64,000 bases of DNA from an uncultured Bacteroides sp. (GCA_902168085.1 CABHOP010000037.1:62001-126000); one strand, 5' to 3'; positions 17,522-25,503 are shown, numbered from the stretch's first letter. Numbers and translations: made by a program. The notes: a model not told the origin generated them from the letters alone.

Positions 17522-18952
17522 TTAATTGAGTAAGGCTTCTAGTTGCCTTATTAATGCTTCCGTTTCGCTAGGCCTTGGAGATGTTTCGGCGGCAAACCTT
17601 CCTTGTTTATCTATCAGGTAGTAAGATGGTACACCTTGCACACCATACAGTTTGGCAGCAGGCGCCTGCCAGCCACCAGGCTCGCAGGTATGTGTGCCGC
17701 CAATGCTATGTTTCTCAATAGCATTCTTCCAGGCATTCATATCCTCGTCTATTGATACATTGAGAAATACCACTTCTTTATCTTTAAAATGCTCTTTTAC
17801 TTTTTTGGCAAATGGCAGTTCGCGCAAACAGGGGCCGCACCAACTGGCCCAGAAATCCAGGTAAACTACTTTGCCTTTCAGGTCAGATAATTTCATGCTT
17901 TTGCCTTCCAGTGTTGTGAATGCAAAATCCATTGCCGGCTGGCCGGCTGCCATTTTACGTTTCAGCCCTACCACCCGCTCTATGATACTATCGTAAGCCG
18001 ATGTTTTATAGTCTTTCCTGAAATCAGCATACATCTTTTCAACTGTCGTGAGGGAGTTATACTTTACATTACTATATAGCTGGTTGGCAAAATAGTACTC
18101 GCGTGTTTTAGCCGGCATGGTTTGTCTTGCCTGTTCATTCACTACTTTCTGTTGCATCTCTTTTTTTACCACTTCACTCACAGTACTGTCGTCAGCTATT
18201 TTAGCTTTATACCTGTTGTTGTAAATATCAGATACATACATAACGTAAGGCGGTATCCCAACATATTTATCATCAAATGCAATAGGTACATCCATTGCCA
18301 TTTTATAGTCTTCTTTCGTCAGCTTTACGCTCATGCTCTTCTGTTTCATCATAGCATGCATAAAAGAGTAGCGCAGCATATCTGAGTAGATGCTGTATTG
18401 ATACCAAGCTTTCCAGTATTTATCAAACCCATCCGGCAGGCCTTTTTTGTTTTGTTCCAGGAAATCCAGTTCCTTCTGCATAGCGGCATTTGCAGTTGTT
18501 TTAAATTCTTCCGGCTCTTTTTTGTTCAGTGGCTGTATCACACTGCCAAACTGCATCATGAACCCCGATTCCAGCATGTGCTTCGCCATAAAGTTGGCTA
18601 GTTCTGCACCTTTGCCGCTATACGTTAAAGTGCTATCGAAGCTGTTAGCATTCACTGCCATTTTTAGATCCGCATCCGGTTGTATAAATATCTCCGTAGC
18701 TTGGTCCCCATGTTGTATCTGCAATTGGGTATATGGCTGAGATAATGGTATATTCATTGTAAAGTTGCCATCCTTATCCAGTCGCGCAGAAATTATTTTT
18801 TGACTATAATCTAACAGGTTAGCATAGTATGAAACTTGTATCTCATCGGATAATGGTGCGGTTATCTTTCCCGAAAATTTTGCACTGCCTGCAAACACAT
18901 TTACAAAGCTGAGCATAATAATAGTGGATGCAATAAAAAGTTTACGTAGCAT
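17522..18952 (-). CDS. TlpA-like thioredoxin with N-terminal DUF4369, secreted
   Basis: A 476-residue protein with a signal peptide (about residues 1-21, ending VFAG), a beta-rich N-terminal region of the DUF4369 type, a helical middle segment, and a C-terminal thioredoxin domain. The redox motif is in WASWCGPCLRELPF (about residue 372), and the cis-proline region is GVQGVPSYYLID. Proteins of this layout are periplasmic or membrane-associated thiol-disulfide oxidoreductases common in Bacteroidota; some support cytochrome maturation, others act on unknown partners. It lies downstream of the metH half-gene, from which it is separated by a terminator. Confidence 0.88.
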   Translation of the reverse strand: MLRKLFIASTIIMLSFVNVFAGSAKFSGKITAPLSDEIQVSYYANLLDYSQKIISARLDKDGNFTMNIPLSQPYTQLQIQHGDQATEIFIQPDADLKMAVNANSFDSTLTYSGKGAELANFMAKHMLESGFMMQFGSVIQPLNKKEPEEFKTTANAAMQKELDFLEQNKKGLPDGFDKYWKAWYQYSIYSDMLRYSFMHAMMKQKSMSVKLTKEDYKMAMDVPIAFDDKYVGIPPYVMYVSDIYNNRYKAKIADDSTVSEVVKKEMQQKVVNEQARQTMPAKTREYYFANQLYSNVKYNSLTTVEKMYADFRKDYKTSAYDSIIERVVGLKRKMAAGQPAMDFAFTTLEGKSMKLSDLKGKVVYLDFWASWCGPCLRELPFAKKVKEHFKDKEVVFLNVSIDEDMNAWKNAIEKHSIGGTHTCEPGGWQAPAAKLYGVQGVPSYYLIDKQGRFAAETSPRPSETEALIRQLEALLN

Positions 18953-18981
18953 AAGGTGTGTTTTAGATTATGTAAATTAAA

Positions 18982-19007
18982 AAATGCCGGCATGATTACC
19001 GGCATTT
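18982..19007 (-). terminator. intrinsic terminator after the metH half-gene
   Basis: Stem AAATGCCGG (18982-18990) with CCGGCATTT (18999-19007). On the minus strand it is followed by a T-rich run. Confidence 0.85.
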
Positions 19008-19033
19008 ATAATGTTATAATTTATATAATAAGT

Positions 19034-20050
19034 TTATACTTCCGTCGTTACTGGTAACGGACGCGGCTTATAATTTTTCATCGCATCGGCTATGGCTTTT
19101 ATGTGGGCCGGTGTAGTGCCACAGCAACCACCTACAATGTTTACCCATCCCTGTGCTGCCCATTCTGAAACGATGGATGCAGTTATTTCCGGAGATTCAT
19201 CATATTCGCCCATAGCATTTGGCAGGCCGGCATTAGGGTAGCAACTCACATAGCATGCAGCAATGCTTGCCAGTTCTTCTACATGTGGACGCATCTGTTC
19301 TGCACCCAATGCGCAGTTCAGGCCTATACTCAATGGCTCGGCGTGAGATATAGAGATGTAAAATGCCTCCAGTGTTTGTCCGCTCAACGTACGCCCCGAA
19401 GCATCGGTTATTGTACCTGATATCATGACCGGCAGGCGTTGATTCGTATCGCGGAAATATTTTTCTATGGCGTAAATGGCGGCCTTCGAGTTTAGCGTAT
19501 CAAATATAGTTTCTATCAGCAGTATGTCTGCTCTTCCATCTACCAGCCCTTTTACATGCTCGTAGTATGCATCCGCCACTTCATCAAAGGTTACCGCGCG
19601 GTAGCCAGGGTTATTTACATCCGGCGATAGCGACAGCGTTTTATTCATAGGGCCTATAGCGCCCGCCACAAATTTTTCGCTTCCGGGATTATCTTTTTCA
19701 TATTCCTCTACCGCCTGCCGCGCTACTTTCGCAGCCTCTTTGCTTATTTCATAGGCATATGCCTGCATATCATAATCGGCCAGTGCCACAGCTTGCGCAC
19801 TGAAAGTATTCGTTTCAATTATATCTGCACCTGCATCCAGGTATTCCCTGTGAATCTCTTTTATGATGTGCGGCTGTGTCAGCACCAGCATATCGTTGTT
19901 GCCTTTCACATCCAGGTGCCAGTCTTTAAACCGTTCTCCCCTATAGTCAGCCTCCGTTAGTTTGTAGCGCTGTATCATAGTGCCCATGGCACCATCTATT
20001 ATCATAATGCGCTTATCAAGTATCTCACGGAGTTTTTGTTCTGTACTCAT
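19034..20050 (-). CDS. metH: homocysteine S-methyltransferase module of split MetH
   Basis: A 338-residue protein equal to the N-terminal homocysteine-binding module of cobalamin-dependent methionine synthase. It starts with [14 protein letters not shown] and contains the zinc-ligand cysteines in GLNCALG (about residue 238) and [11 protein letters not shown] (about residue 310). The folate, cobalamin and reactivation domains are absent. In many Bacteroidota MetH is encoded as two proteins, and the second usually follows directly; here the next gene on the strand is a TlpA-like thioredoxin, so the partner must lie elsewhere. The start is firm: a promoter -7 element ends four bases upstream. 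Confidence 0.9.
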   Translation of the reverse strand: MSTEQKLREILDKRIMIIDGAMGTMIQRYKLTEADYRGERFKDWHLDVKGNNDMLVLTQPHIIKEIHREYLDAGADIIETNTFSAQAVALADYDMQAYAYEISKEAAKVARQAVEEYEKDNPGSEKFVAGAIGPMNKTLSLSPDVNNPGYRAVTFDEVADAYYEHVKGLVDGRADILLIETIFDTLNSKAAIYAIEKYFRDTNQRLPVMISGTITDASGRTLSGQTLEAFYISISHAEPLSIGLNCALGAEQMRPHVEELASIAACYVSCYPNAGLPNAMGEYDESPEITASIVSEWAAQGWVNIVGGCCGTTPAHIKAIADAMKNYKPRPLPVTTEV

Positions 20051-20054
20051 AACT

Positions 20055-20062
20055 CAAAATTA
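20055..20062 (-). promoter_or_regulatory. promoter -7 element (TAATTTTG) of metH, predicted leaderless
   Basis: On the minus strand TAATTTTG ends four bases before the ATG at 20050. As at 14565, the transcript would start at about the initiation codon. Confidence 0.5.
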
Positions 20063-20077
20063 GGCAATCTCACAATA

Positions 20078-20217
20078 AACCCCTAAATACCTTGAAGGGA
20101 CTTGTTCTGTGTTACCTATAATTTCATCGCGCTATCTGATATAAAAAGACATAGCCCTCAGTTGAGGGTTATGTCTGTATTTTAAATCCAAGTCCCCTTC
20201 AGGGGGGTCTAGGGGTT
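20078..20217. repeat. short element with imperfect terminal inverted repeats (MITE-like)
   Basis: The left end 20078-20104 begins AACCCCTA and ends GAAGGGACTTG. The reverse complement of the right end 20189-20217 begins AACCCCTAGACC and ends GAAGGGGACTTGG. These form imperfect inverted repeats of about 27 bp around a 140-bp unit containing the typA terminator. The right end supplies the last two bases of the typA stop codon. No transposase is present and no second copy was seen in the window. Confidence 0.5.
20147..20176 (-). terminator. intrinsic terminator after typA
   Basis: A 14-bp stem with one G-U pair (20147-20160 with 20163-20176, AGACATA..CCCTCA). On the minus strand it is followed by TTTT. 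It lies inside the inverted-repeat element 20078-20217. Confidence 0.88.
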
Positions 20218-22024
20218 ACGCTTCTGCTTTCAGCATTTTCTGATAACGGTTGCGGTCGTTCTCGTCCAGCATTATTTTACGCAGGCGGATGCTTTGCGGT
20301 GTTATCTCGATGCACTCATCCTGTTGTATGTATTCCATACACTCTTCCAGGCTCATTTGTATTTTCGGGGCAATGCGGTTCGCATCATCCGTACCGCTGG
20401 CACGCATGTTGGTCAACTTCTTAGGCTCTGTAGCATTTACTATCAGGTCGCCCGGTTTTATGTGCTCACCAATTATCTGGCCAGAGTATACTTCTTCACC
20501 TGCATCTATAAAGAACGAACCACGGTCTTGCAGTTTGTCCATAGAGTAGCCGGTAGTTGATGCTGTATTTTTAGAAAGCAGCACACCATTGTTACGACCG
20601 GGTATCGGCCCTTTCCATGGTTTGTACTCACTGAAGCGGTGCGCCATCACAGCTTCACCTGCAGTAGCGGTCAGCATGTTCGAACGCAGGCCTATCAAAC
20701 CACGAGAAGGTATCTCGAATTCCAGGTGCTGCATTTCGCCCTTGCTTTCCATTATCAGCATTTCACCTTTACGCTGCGTTACCAGGTCTATCACTTTACC
20801 GCTGAATTCGCCCGGCACATCTACTACCAGTATTTCATACGGCTCGCATTTGCGGCCATCTATTTCTTTAGTAATAACCTGCGGCTGGCCAACTGTCAAT
20901 TCAAAACCTTCACGGCGCATCGTTTCTATCAGTACAGACAAGTGGAGGATACCACGGCCATATACCAGGAATTTATCGGCATCATCGGTATCGCTTACGC
21001 GCAGCGCCAGGTTTTTCTCCAGTTCTTTATATAACCTGTCGCGTATGTTACGGCTGGTTACAAATTTACCTTCGCGGCCAAAGAATGGTGAGTTGTTGAT
21101 GCTGAACTGCATGTTCATCGTTGGCTCGTCGATAGGTATGATTGGCAGTGCTTCCGGATTTTCGAAATCTGCAATCGTTTCGCCTATCTGGAAACCTTCG
21201 ATACCTACTACAGCGCATATATCGCCTGCAGGTACTTCCTGCACGCGTTTTTTACCCATACCCTCAAAGGTGTATAGCTCTTTGATACGGCTTTTCATCA
21301 GGCTACCATCCAGTTTGCACAGTTGCACCGGTTGGTTTTCTTTCAATGTTCCACGTATCACACGGCCTACGGCTATACGGCCAAGGAATGAAGAATAGTC
21401 CAGTGAAGTGATCTGCATTTGTACAGTACCTTCAGATACTACAGGCTCCGGTACTTTTTCCAGTATGGTATCCAGCAGCGGCGTGATATCTTCAGTGGGT
21501 GTCAGCGATGTGTTGAACCAACCTTGCTTTGATGAACCATAGATAGTAGTAAAGTTCAATTGCTCTTCGGTAGCATCCAGTTGGAAGAACAGTTCAAATA
21601 CTGCATCGTGCACTTCATCGGGACGGCAGTTTGGTTTATCTACTTTGTTGATAACAACGATAGGCTTCAGATTCAGTTGCAATGCTTTTTGCAATACAAA
21701 GCGTGTTTGCGGCATAGGGCCTTCAAAGGCATCTACCAGCAGCAATACACCATCGGCCATTTTCAGTACGCGCTCTACTTCACCACCAAAGTCAGAGTGA
21801 CCCGGGGTATCAATAACGTTAATCTTAACGCCTTTATAGTTTACCGAAATGTTTTTGGCGAGGATGGTGATACCACGCTCACGTTCCAGGTCGTTGTTGT
21901 CCATTATCAGTTCCCCTGTCTCCTGGTTATCACGAAAAACTTTTGTCGCGTGGATGATTTTATCTACCAGCGTTGTTTTACCGTGGTCAACGTGCGCAAT
22001 AATTGCAATGTTACGAATATCCAT
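20216..22024 (-). CDS. typA: translational GTPase TypA/BipA
   Basis: A 602-residue GTPase. The G domain shows AHVDHGKTTL (residues 9-18), the switch motif RERGITI, DTPGHSDF, and NKVD. It continues through domain II, EF-G-like domains III and V, and the TypA-specific C-terminal domain (AFEGPMPQTRFVL in the G domain and GRNNGVLLSKN near residue 482 are family signatures). TypA binds the ribosome and is needed for growth under stress, low temperature or for ribosome assembly. Its leader contains a terminator-like hairpin between the promoter and the ATG, which suggests transcriptional control. The last codon and stop are in a repeat element. Confidence 0.95.
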   Translation of the reverse strand: MDIRNIAIIAHVDHGKTTLVDKIIHATKVFRDNQETGELIMDNNDLERERGITILAKNISVNYKGVKINVIDTPGHSDFGGEVERVLKMADGVLLLVDAFEGPMPQTRFVLQKALQLNLKPIVVINKVDKPNCRPDEVHDAVFELFFQLDATEEQLNFTTIYGSSKQGWFNTSLTPTEDITPLLDTILEKVPEPVVSEGTVQMQITSLDYSSFLGRIAVGRVIRGTLKENQPVQLCKLDGSLMKSRIKELYTFEGMGKKRVQEVPAGDICAVVGIEGFQIGETIADFENPEALPIIPIDEPTMNMQFSINNSPFFGREGKFVTSRNIRDRLYKELEKNLALRVSDTDDADKFLVYGRGILHLSVLIETMRREGFELTVGQPQVITKEIDGRKCEPYEILVVDVPGEFSGKVIDLVTQRKGEMLIMESKGEMQHLEFEIPSRGLIGLRSNMLTATAGEAVMAHRFSEYKPWKGPIPGRNNGVLLSKNTASTTGYSMDKLQDRGSFFIDAGEEVYSGQIIGEHIKPGDLIVNATEPKKLTNMRASGTDDANRIAPKIQMSLEECMEYIQQDECIEITPQSIRLRKIMLDENDRNRYQKMLKAEA

Positions 22025-22040
22025 ATACTTGATTGTCTTA

Positions 22041-22081
22041 ATAAAAACGGCCCCTTCTTTACAACAGATAAGGAAGGGGCC
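22041..22081 (-). promoter_or_regulatory. attenuator-like hairpin in the typA leader
   Basis: On the minus strand a stem of about 12 bp (22049-22060 with 22070-22081, GGCCCCTTC against GAAGGGGCC, one G-U pair) with a 9-nt loop is followed by G and five T residues. It lies between the -7 element at 22096-22103 and the ATG at 22024, so it would occupy most of a leader of about 65 nt. Confidence 0.65.
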
Positions 22082-22095
22082 TCCATTTTGCCGCG

Positions 22096-22103
22096 CAAAG
22101 GTA
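22096..22103 (-). promoter_or_regulatory. promoter -7 element (TACCTTTG) of typA
   Basis: On the minus strand TACCTTTGCGC matches the TAnnTTTG consensus. It lies 15 bases upstream of the attenuator-like hairpin, so transcription would begin just before the hairpin. Confidence 0.6.
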
Positions 22104-22166
22104 CGGAAAATATATTTTATATTTACGTCATTAATAAGTTAATTCTCCAACTATAAATATTTATAT

Positions 22167-22264
22167 ATTAAATATTTTATCAGTATCCTTCTATTATTAC
22201 TACTCAGCAATATGGGATTTGCTCAAACAAAAAGGAGAAGACGTTTAAAGATGGTGATTACACC
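22167..22264 (+). pseudogene. frameshifted signal-peptide remnant of the YciI-like gene
   Basis: In the frame that reads ATT AAA TAT at 22167, the translation is a hydrophobic signal peptide ending SNMGFAQTK. At a run of five A residues (22229-22233) the YciI reading frame takes over. Adding one A would join them as AQTKKEKTFKDGDYTMKQYY. The expected initiation codon is also ATT rather than ATG. The segment therefore looks like the damaged N-terminus of a secreted YciI-family protein. A sequencing error in the A run cannot be ruled out. Confidence 0.6.
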
Positions 22265-22570
22265 ATGAAGCAATACTATTTTGTAATACTTGCTAAAGGT
22301 GAGCGCAGAAATGAAATTACAGATACTGCTATAATTAATAAAATACAGGCTGGACACCTTGCTAATATTGATAGACTGGCCAAAGAAGGAAAAATACTTG
22401 TTGCAGGCCCATTTGGTGATAATGGAAACTGGAGAGGAATCTTCATTTTTGATTGTGAAACAAAAGAAGAGGTTGAAAAGCTCTTAAATACAGACCCAGC
22501 GATAGCTGCTGGCAGATTGGCTTACGAGATACATCCTTGGTGGACAGCGAAGAATGCTGTATTTAAATAG
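22265..22570 (+). CDS. YciI-like protein, probably the truncated form of a secreted version
   Basis: A 101-residue protein with the YCII-related ferredoxin-like fold. YYFVILAKG opens the domain, HLANIDRLAKEGKILVAGPFG carries the conserved His-Asp pair, and the C-terminus ends EIHPWW. Function of the family is mostly unknown; members are small enzymes or binding proteins. The open reading frame continues in frame upstream of this ATG to 22172 without another start, and those residues match the mature N-terminus expected after the frameshifted signal peptide at 22167-22264. Translation from 22265 would give a cytoplasmic protein. Confidence 0.75.
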   Translation: MKQYYFVILAKGERRNEITDTAIINKIQAGHLANIDRLAKEGKILVAGPFGDNGNWRGIFIFDCETKEEVEKLLNTDPAIAAGRLAYEIHPWWTAKNAVFK

Positions 22571-22571
22571 C

Positions 22572-22958
22572 CTAATTCATTTTGAATGGAGCAATCAACT
22601 GAAATTCCGGAATGTTTACCGTGAAGCTTTTCTTATTGTATTGGTTAACCATACTGTAGGTGCCATACATTTTTCCTATATCGCTACGCAGATTGGCGGC
22701 TGATACATATTGGTAGTTTTCACCGGGCTGTATGATAGGTTGCTGGCCCACTACTCCTTCGCCTTCAACTTCTCTTTCTGTGCCATTGCTATCTACAATG
22801 TGCCAGTGGCGGCTGATGAGCTGTACGGGCATGGTGCTTAAATTCTCAATTGTAATGCGGTATGCAAACAAGAATTCAGAATTAACCGGATTAGATTGAT
22901 TGGGTTGATAGAAGGTTTCAACTGTTACACTTACACCTTCTGTTACCTGTTGCACCAT
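22572..22958 (-). CDS. apaG: ApaG family protein
   Basis: A 128-residue protein covering the whole ApaG beta-sandwich domain. FAYRITIENLS, the LISRHWHIVDSNG segment with the following EGEGVVGQQP, and the YQYVSAANL and GTYSM stretches are family hallmarks. ApaG has been linked to cobalt/magnesium tolerance and polyphosphate-nucleotide hydrolysis, but its biochemical role is not settled. It is convergent with the YciI gene (1-bp gap) and lies 40 bp downstream of recX on the same strand. Confidence 0.93.
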   Translation of the reverse strand: MVQQVTEGVSVTVETFYQPNQSNPVNSEFLFAYRITIENLSTMPVQLISRHWHIVDSNGTEREVEGEGVVGQQPIIQPGENYQYVSAANLRSDIGKMYGTYSMVNQYNKKSFTVNIPEFQLIAPFKMN

Positions 22959-22998
22959 ATTGTTTTATTTACTCAATGTAAATATACCGAAATACTAC

Positions 22999-23472
22999 CT
23001 ACAGTAGTTTATTAGCATTTAAGATTTCGTTAATTGCATCATTAACCATATCTATTTCATATCCTTTCTGCACCATGTATCGAAATACTTTCTGTCTTTT
23101 TACCAGCTGGCTTCTTTCTCCTTTCAATTCTTGCCATTTCTTGTTCGCCAACCGTTTAAGCGTTATTTCATACTCATCGGGGTCTATCTCGCTCAGCCCC
23201 TTCTTTATACAATAGGCAGAAACCTGCTGCATTTTCAGTTGCTGCACTATTTTATTCCTGCCCCAATGCTTCAGCCTGAATTTACCACGTGCTATAGCTT
23301 TGGCAAACTTTTCTTCATTCAGTAAACCGGTCTCTATCAGCTCAGCCAGGTATTGGTCCACTTCAGGGGTGGTGCAGCCTAGTTCATACAGCTTGTTCTT
23401 TACTTCCTTATGGCAACGGGGCTGGTACAGGCAATATTTGTAAATAGCTTGTTTTATATCCATCGGATTCAA
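22999..23472 (-). CDS. recX: regulatory protein RecX
   Basis: A 157-residue helical protein with three-helix repeats typical of RecX (YCLYQPRCHKEVKNKL, LIETGLLNEEKFAKAIARGKFRLKHWG, and a C-terminal repeat with KVFRYMVQKGY). RecX binds RecA filaments and restrains recombination. Two in-frame ATGs (23472 and 23463) are possible starts. The recA gene is not adjacent. It follows mnmG on the same strand but a terminator separates them. Confidence 0.9.
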   Translation of the reverse strand: MNPMDIKQAIYKYCLYQPRCHKEVKNKLYELGCTTPEVDQYLAELIETGLLNEEKFAKAIARGKFRLKHWGRNKIVQQLKMQQVSAYCIKKGLSEIDPDEYEITLKRLANKKWQELKGERSQLVKRQKVFRYMVQKGYEIDMVNDAINEILNANKLL

Positions 23473-23478
23473 AACTAA

Positions 23479-23506
23479 AAAGGCAAACGATATTGTGTTT
23501 GCCTTT
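23479..23506 (-). terminator. intrinsic terminator after mnmG
   Basis: Stem AAAGGCAAAC (23479-23488) with GTTTGCCTTT (23497-23506), 8-nt loop, followed by T residues on the minus strand. Confidence 0.85.
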
Positions 23507-23513
23507 GTTCTTT

Positions 23514-25382
23514 TTATCTGCCCATATAAACCATCAATATTTGCACATCACTTGGGTTTACCCCACTTATCCTGCTGGCCTGGCCTAATGTTCTGGGTTT
23601 TATTTTTATTAGTTTCTGGCGGGCTTCCGTAGATAATGCCGAAAGTTTATCATAATTGAAACTATCCGGTATGATAAGATCTTCCAGCGAAGCCATTTTC
23701 TTTACTAGCTCCTTTTCTTTTTCAATATATACATCATACTTCAGTTGTATCTCCGCCTGCTCTAAAGCCAGTACATCCGTCTCATTCAGTGTTTCTTTCA
23801 GTTGCGGTAAAGCCTCCTGCATGTCTTTCAATGTTATGCCCGGACGAAGTAATAATTTCAAAGCCCTTGCGCGTTCAGCCAGCGGTGTGCTGCCTATAGA
23901 TTCCAGGTAAGTATTTACAGCAGAGGGCTCGACGGGATATTCGGCCAGTTTTTCTTTTAGTTTGGCTACTTTTCCCTGCTTTTCCTTTACTAATTGCAGG
24001 CGTTCATCGCTCGCCAGACCTATTTCGTGGCCCAGCGGTGTTAAGCGAAGGTCTGCATTATCTTGTCTTAACAGTGTTCTGAATTCTGCACGGCTGGTAA
24101 ACATGCGATATGGCTCATCAGTACCTTTATTTATCAGGTCATCTATTAGTACTCCAATGTATGCATCGCTCCTTTGCAATACTACAGGCTCCAAATCATG
24201 TACATTTCTATGTGCATTGATCCCGGCCATTAGGCCCTGGCAGGCAGCTTCTTCATATCCTGTAGTTCCATTTATTTGCCCGGCAAAGAACAAGTTCTTT
24301 ATCAGCTTGGTTTCCAGTGTAAATTGCAACTGTGTAGGCGGGAAATAATCATACTCAATAGCATATCCCGGGCGGAAGAAACGACAATTCTCAAAACCGG
24401 GAACCAATTGCAAGGCTTTATATTGTACATCTTCCGGCAAAGAGGTACTGAAGCCGTTTACGTATATCTCAACTGTATTCCATCCTTCCGGTTCCACAAA
24501 AAGCTGATGCCGCTCTCTTTCTGCAAAACGGCTTATTTTATCTTCAATACTGGGGCAATATCTTGGTCCTGAACCTTTTATGCGACCCTGGTACATAGGT
24601 GATTTCTCAAAACCGGTCTTTAATATCTCGTGTACCGTTTCATTTGTATAAGTTATCCAGCAATGACGTTGGCCTTTGGGTTTTACTTTTTCTATTGGCA
24701 GATAAGAAAAGCCTACTATTTCTTCATCCCCTTCCTGAATTTCCATCTTACTATAGTCAAGGCTGCGGCCATCTATCCTTGGTGGGGTGCCTGTTTTAAG
24801 CCTTGCGCTCTCAAAACCTAATGAAACAAGCTGTTCCGTAAGCCCAGTGGCACCTTTTTCACCCATTCTGCCACCACCAAATTGCTTTTCACCTATATGG
24901 ATAACGCCATTCAGGAAGGTTCCATTGGTTAATACTACCGCTTTTCCATATATCGTTTGGCCCATGCCGGTTATTACTCCCTTAATTGTTCCACGTGAAA
25001 CAATAAGTTCCTTCACCATATCCTGCCAAAAGTCGATATTAGGGGTTGCTTCAAGCATTTCCCTCCAAGTAGATGCAAATAACATCCGGTCGTTCTGAGT
25101 ACGTGGGCTCCACATACCCGGCCCTTTAGACTTATTGAGCATACGGAACTGTATCATGCTTTTATCGCTCACTATACCGCTATACCCACCTAAGGCGTCA
25201 ATTTCACGTACAATCTGTCCTTTTGCTATTCCGCCCATAGCCGGGTTACAACTCATCTGGGCTATGGTTTGCATATTCATAGTGATCAACATCACTTTAG
25301 ACCCCATATTGGCAGCAGCAGCAGCAGCTTCGCATCCTGCATGGCCTGCTCCTACTACTATAACATCATATTCAGGAAACAT
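23514..25382 (-). CDS. mnmG: tRNA uridine-5-carboxymethylaminomethyl synthesis enzyme MnmG (GidA)
   Basis: A 622-residue FAD protein. The dinucleotide-binding motif VVGAGHAGCEAA is at residues 8-19, followed by MSCNPAMGGIAKGQIVREIDALGG and the GTFLNGVIHIG segment; the C-terminal helical domain ends GVNPSDVQILMVYM. With MnmE it modifies the wobble uridine of tRNAs. The ATG at 25382 is chosen over one at 25421 because a TACCTTTG promoter element lies between them. A 16-bp parS-like site is embedded in the coding sequence (24987-25002, encoding VSRGTI) and another lies upstream. mnmG/gidA is a common neighbour of the chromosome origin. Confidence 0.95.
   Translation of the reverse strand: MFPEYDVIVVGAGHAGCEAAAAAANMGSKVMLITMNMQTIAQMSCNPAMGGIAKGQIVREIDALGGYSGIVSDKSMIQFRMLNKSKGPGMWSPRTQNDRMLFASTWREMLEATPNIDFWQDMVKELIVSRGTIKGVITGMGQTIYGKAVVLTNGTFLNGVIHIGEKQFGGGRMGEKGATGLTEQLVSLGFESARLKTGTPPRIDGRSLDYSKMEIQEGDEEIVGFSYLPIEKVKPKGQRHCWITYTNETVHEILKTGFEKSPMYQGRIKGSGPRYCPSIEDKISRFAERERHQLFVEPEGWNTVEIYVNGFSTSLPEDVQYKALQLVPGFENCRFFRPGYAIEYDYFPPTQLQFTLETKLIKNLFFAGQINGTTGYEEAACQGLMAGINAHRNVHDLEPVVLQRSDAYIGVLIDDLINKGTDEPYRMFTSRAEFRTLLRQDNADLRLTPLGHEIGLASDERLQLVKEKQGKVAKLKEKLAEYPVEPSAVNTYLESIGSTPLAERARALKLLLRPGITLKDMQEALPQLKETLNETDVLALEQAEIQLKYDVYIEKEKELVKKMASLEDLIIPDSFNYDKLSALSTEARQKLIKIKPRTLGQASRISGVNPSDVQILMVYMGR
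24987..25002. other. parS: parS-type ParB binding site inside mnmG
   Basis: TGTTCCACGTGAAACA matches the conserved bacterial parS consensus TGTTnCACGTGAAACA at every defined position. It is a near-perfect palindrome. ParB dimers load here and spread to organise the origin for segregation. No parA or parB gene is in the window. Confidence 0.85.
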
Positions 25383-25388
25383 AAGCTG

Positions 25389-25396
25389 CAAAGGTA
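25389..25396 (-). promoter_or_regulatory. promoter -7 element (TACCTTTG) of mnmG
   Basis: On the minus strand TACCTTTGCAGC ends the motif six bases before the ATG at 25382, which sets the mnmG start and predicts a very short leader. Confidence 0.6.
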
Positions 25397-25459
25397 AGTT
25401 ACAATTCTTTACCATTATCAAGTTTTATGGTGCTATAGACCAACATTATTAATAATCTA

Positions 25460-25475
25460 TGTTCCACGTGGAACA
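25460..25475. other. parS: second parS-type site, upstream of mnmG
   Basis: TGTTCCACGTGGAACA is a perfect 16-bp palindrome and a symmetrical version of parS. It lies between the terminator palindrome at 25480-25503 and the mnmG promoter, 458 bp from the site inside mnmG. Confidence 0.85.
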
Positions 25476-25503
25476 AAAAAGCCTCCCCGATATCGGGGAG
25501 GCT
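25474..25503 (-). terminator. intrinsic terminator of the type A T9SS cargo gene
   Basis: A perfect 24-bp palindrome (25480-25503, AGCCTCCCCGAT/ATCGGGGAGGCT) followed by a T run on the minus strand. It ends where the parS palindrome begins. Confidence 0.88.

Noticed and set aside
20589-21398. 269-codon open frame antisense to typA
   Set aside because: It is complementary to conserved TypA codons; the Ser/Arg-rich translation is typical of antisense shadow frames.
23281-23296. CACGTG-containing sequence in recX as a third parS site
   Set aside because: Flanks (TTTACCACGTGCTATA) depart from the parS consensus at several positions. Similar CACGTG cores at about 3780, 40232 and 57587 also fail.
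25383-25421. Longer mnmG start at 25421
   Set aside because: A promoter -7 element lies between this ATG and the one at 25382, and MnmG proteins begin just before the FAD motif.
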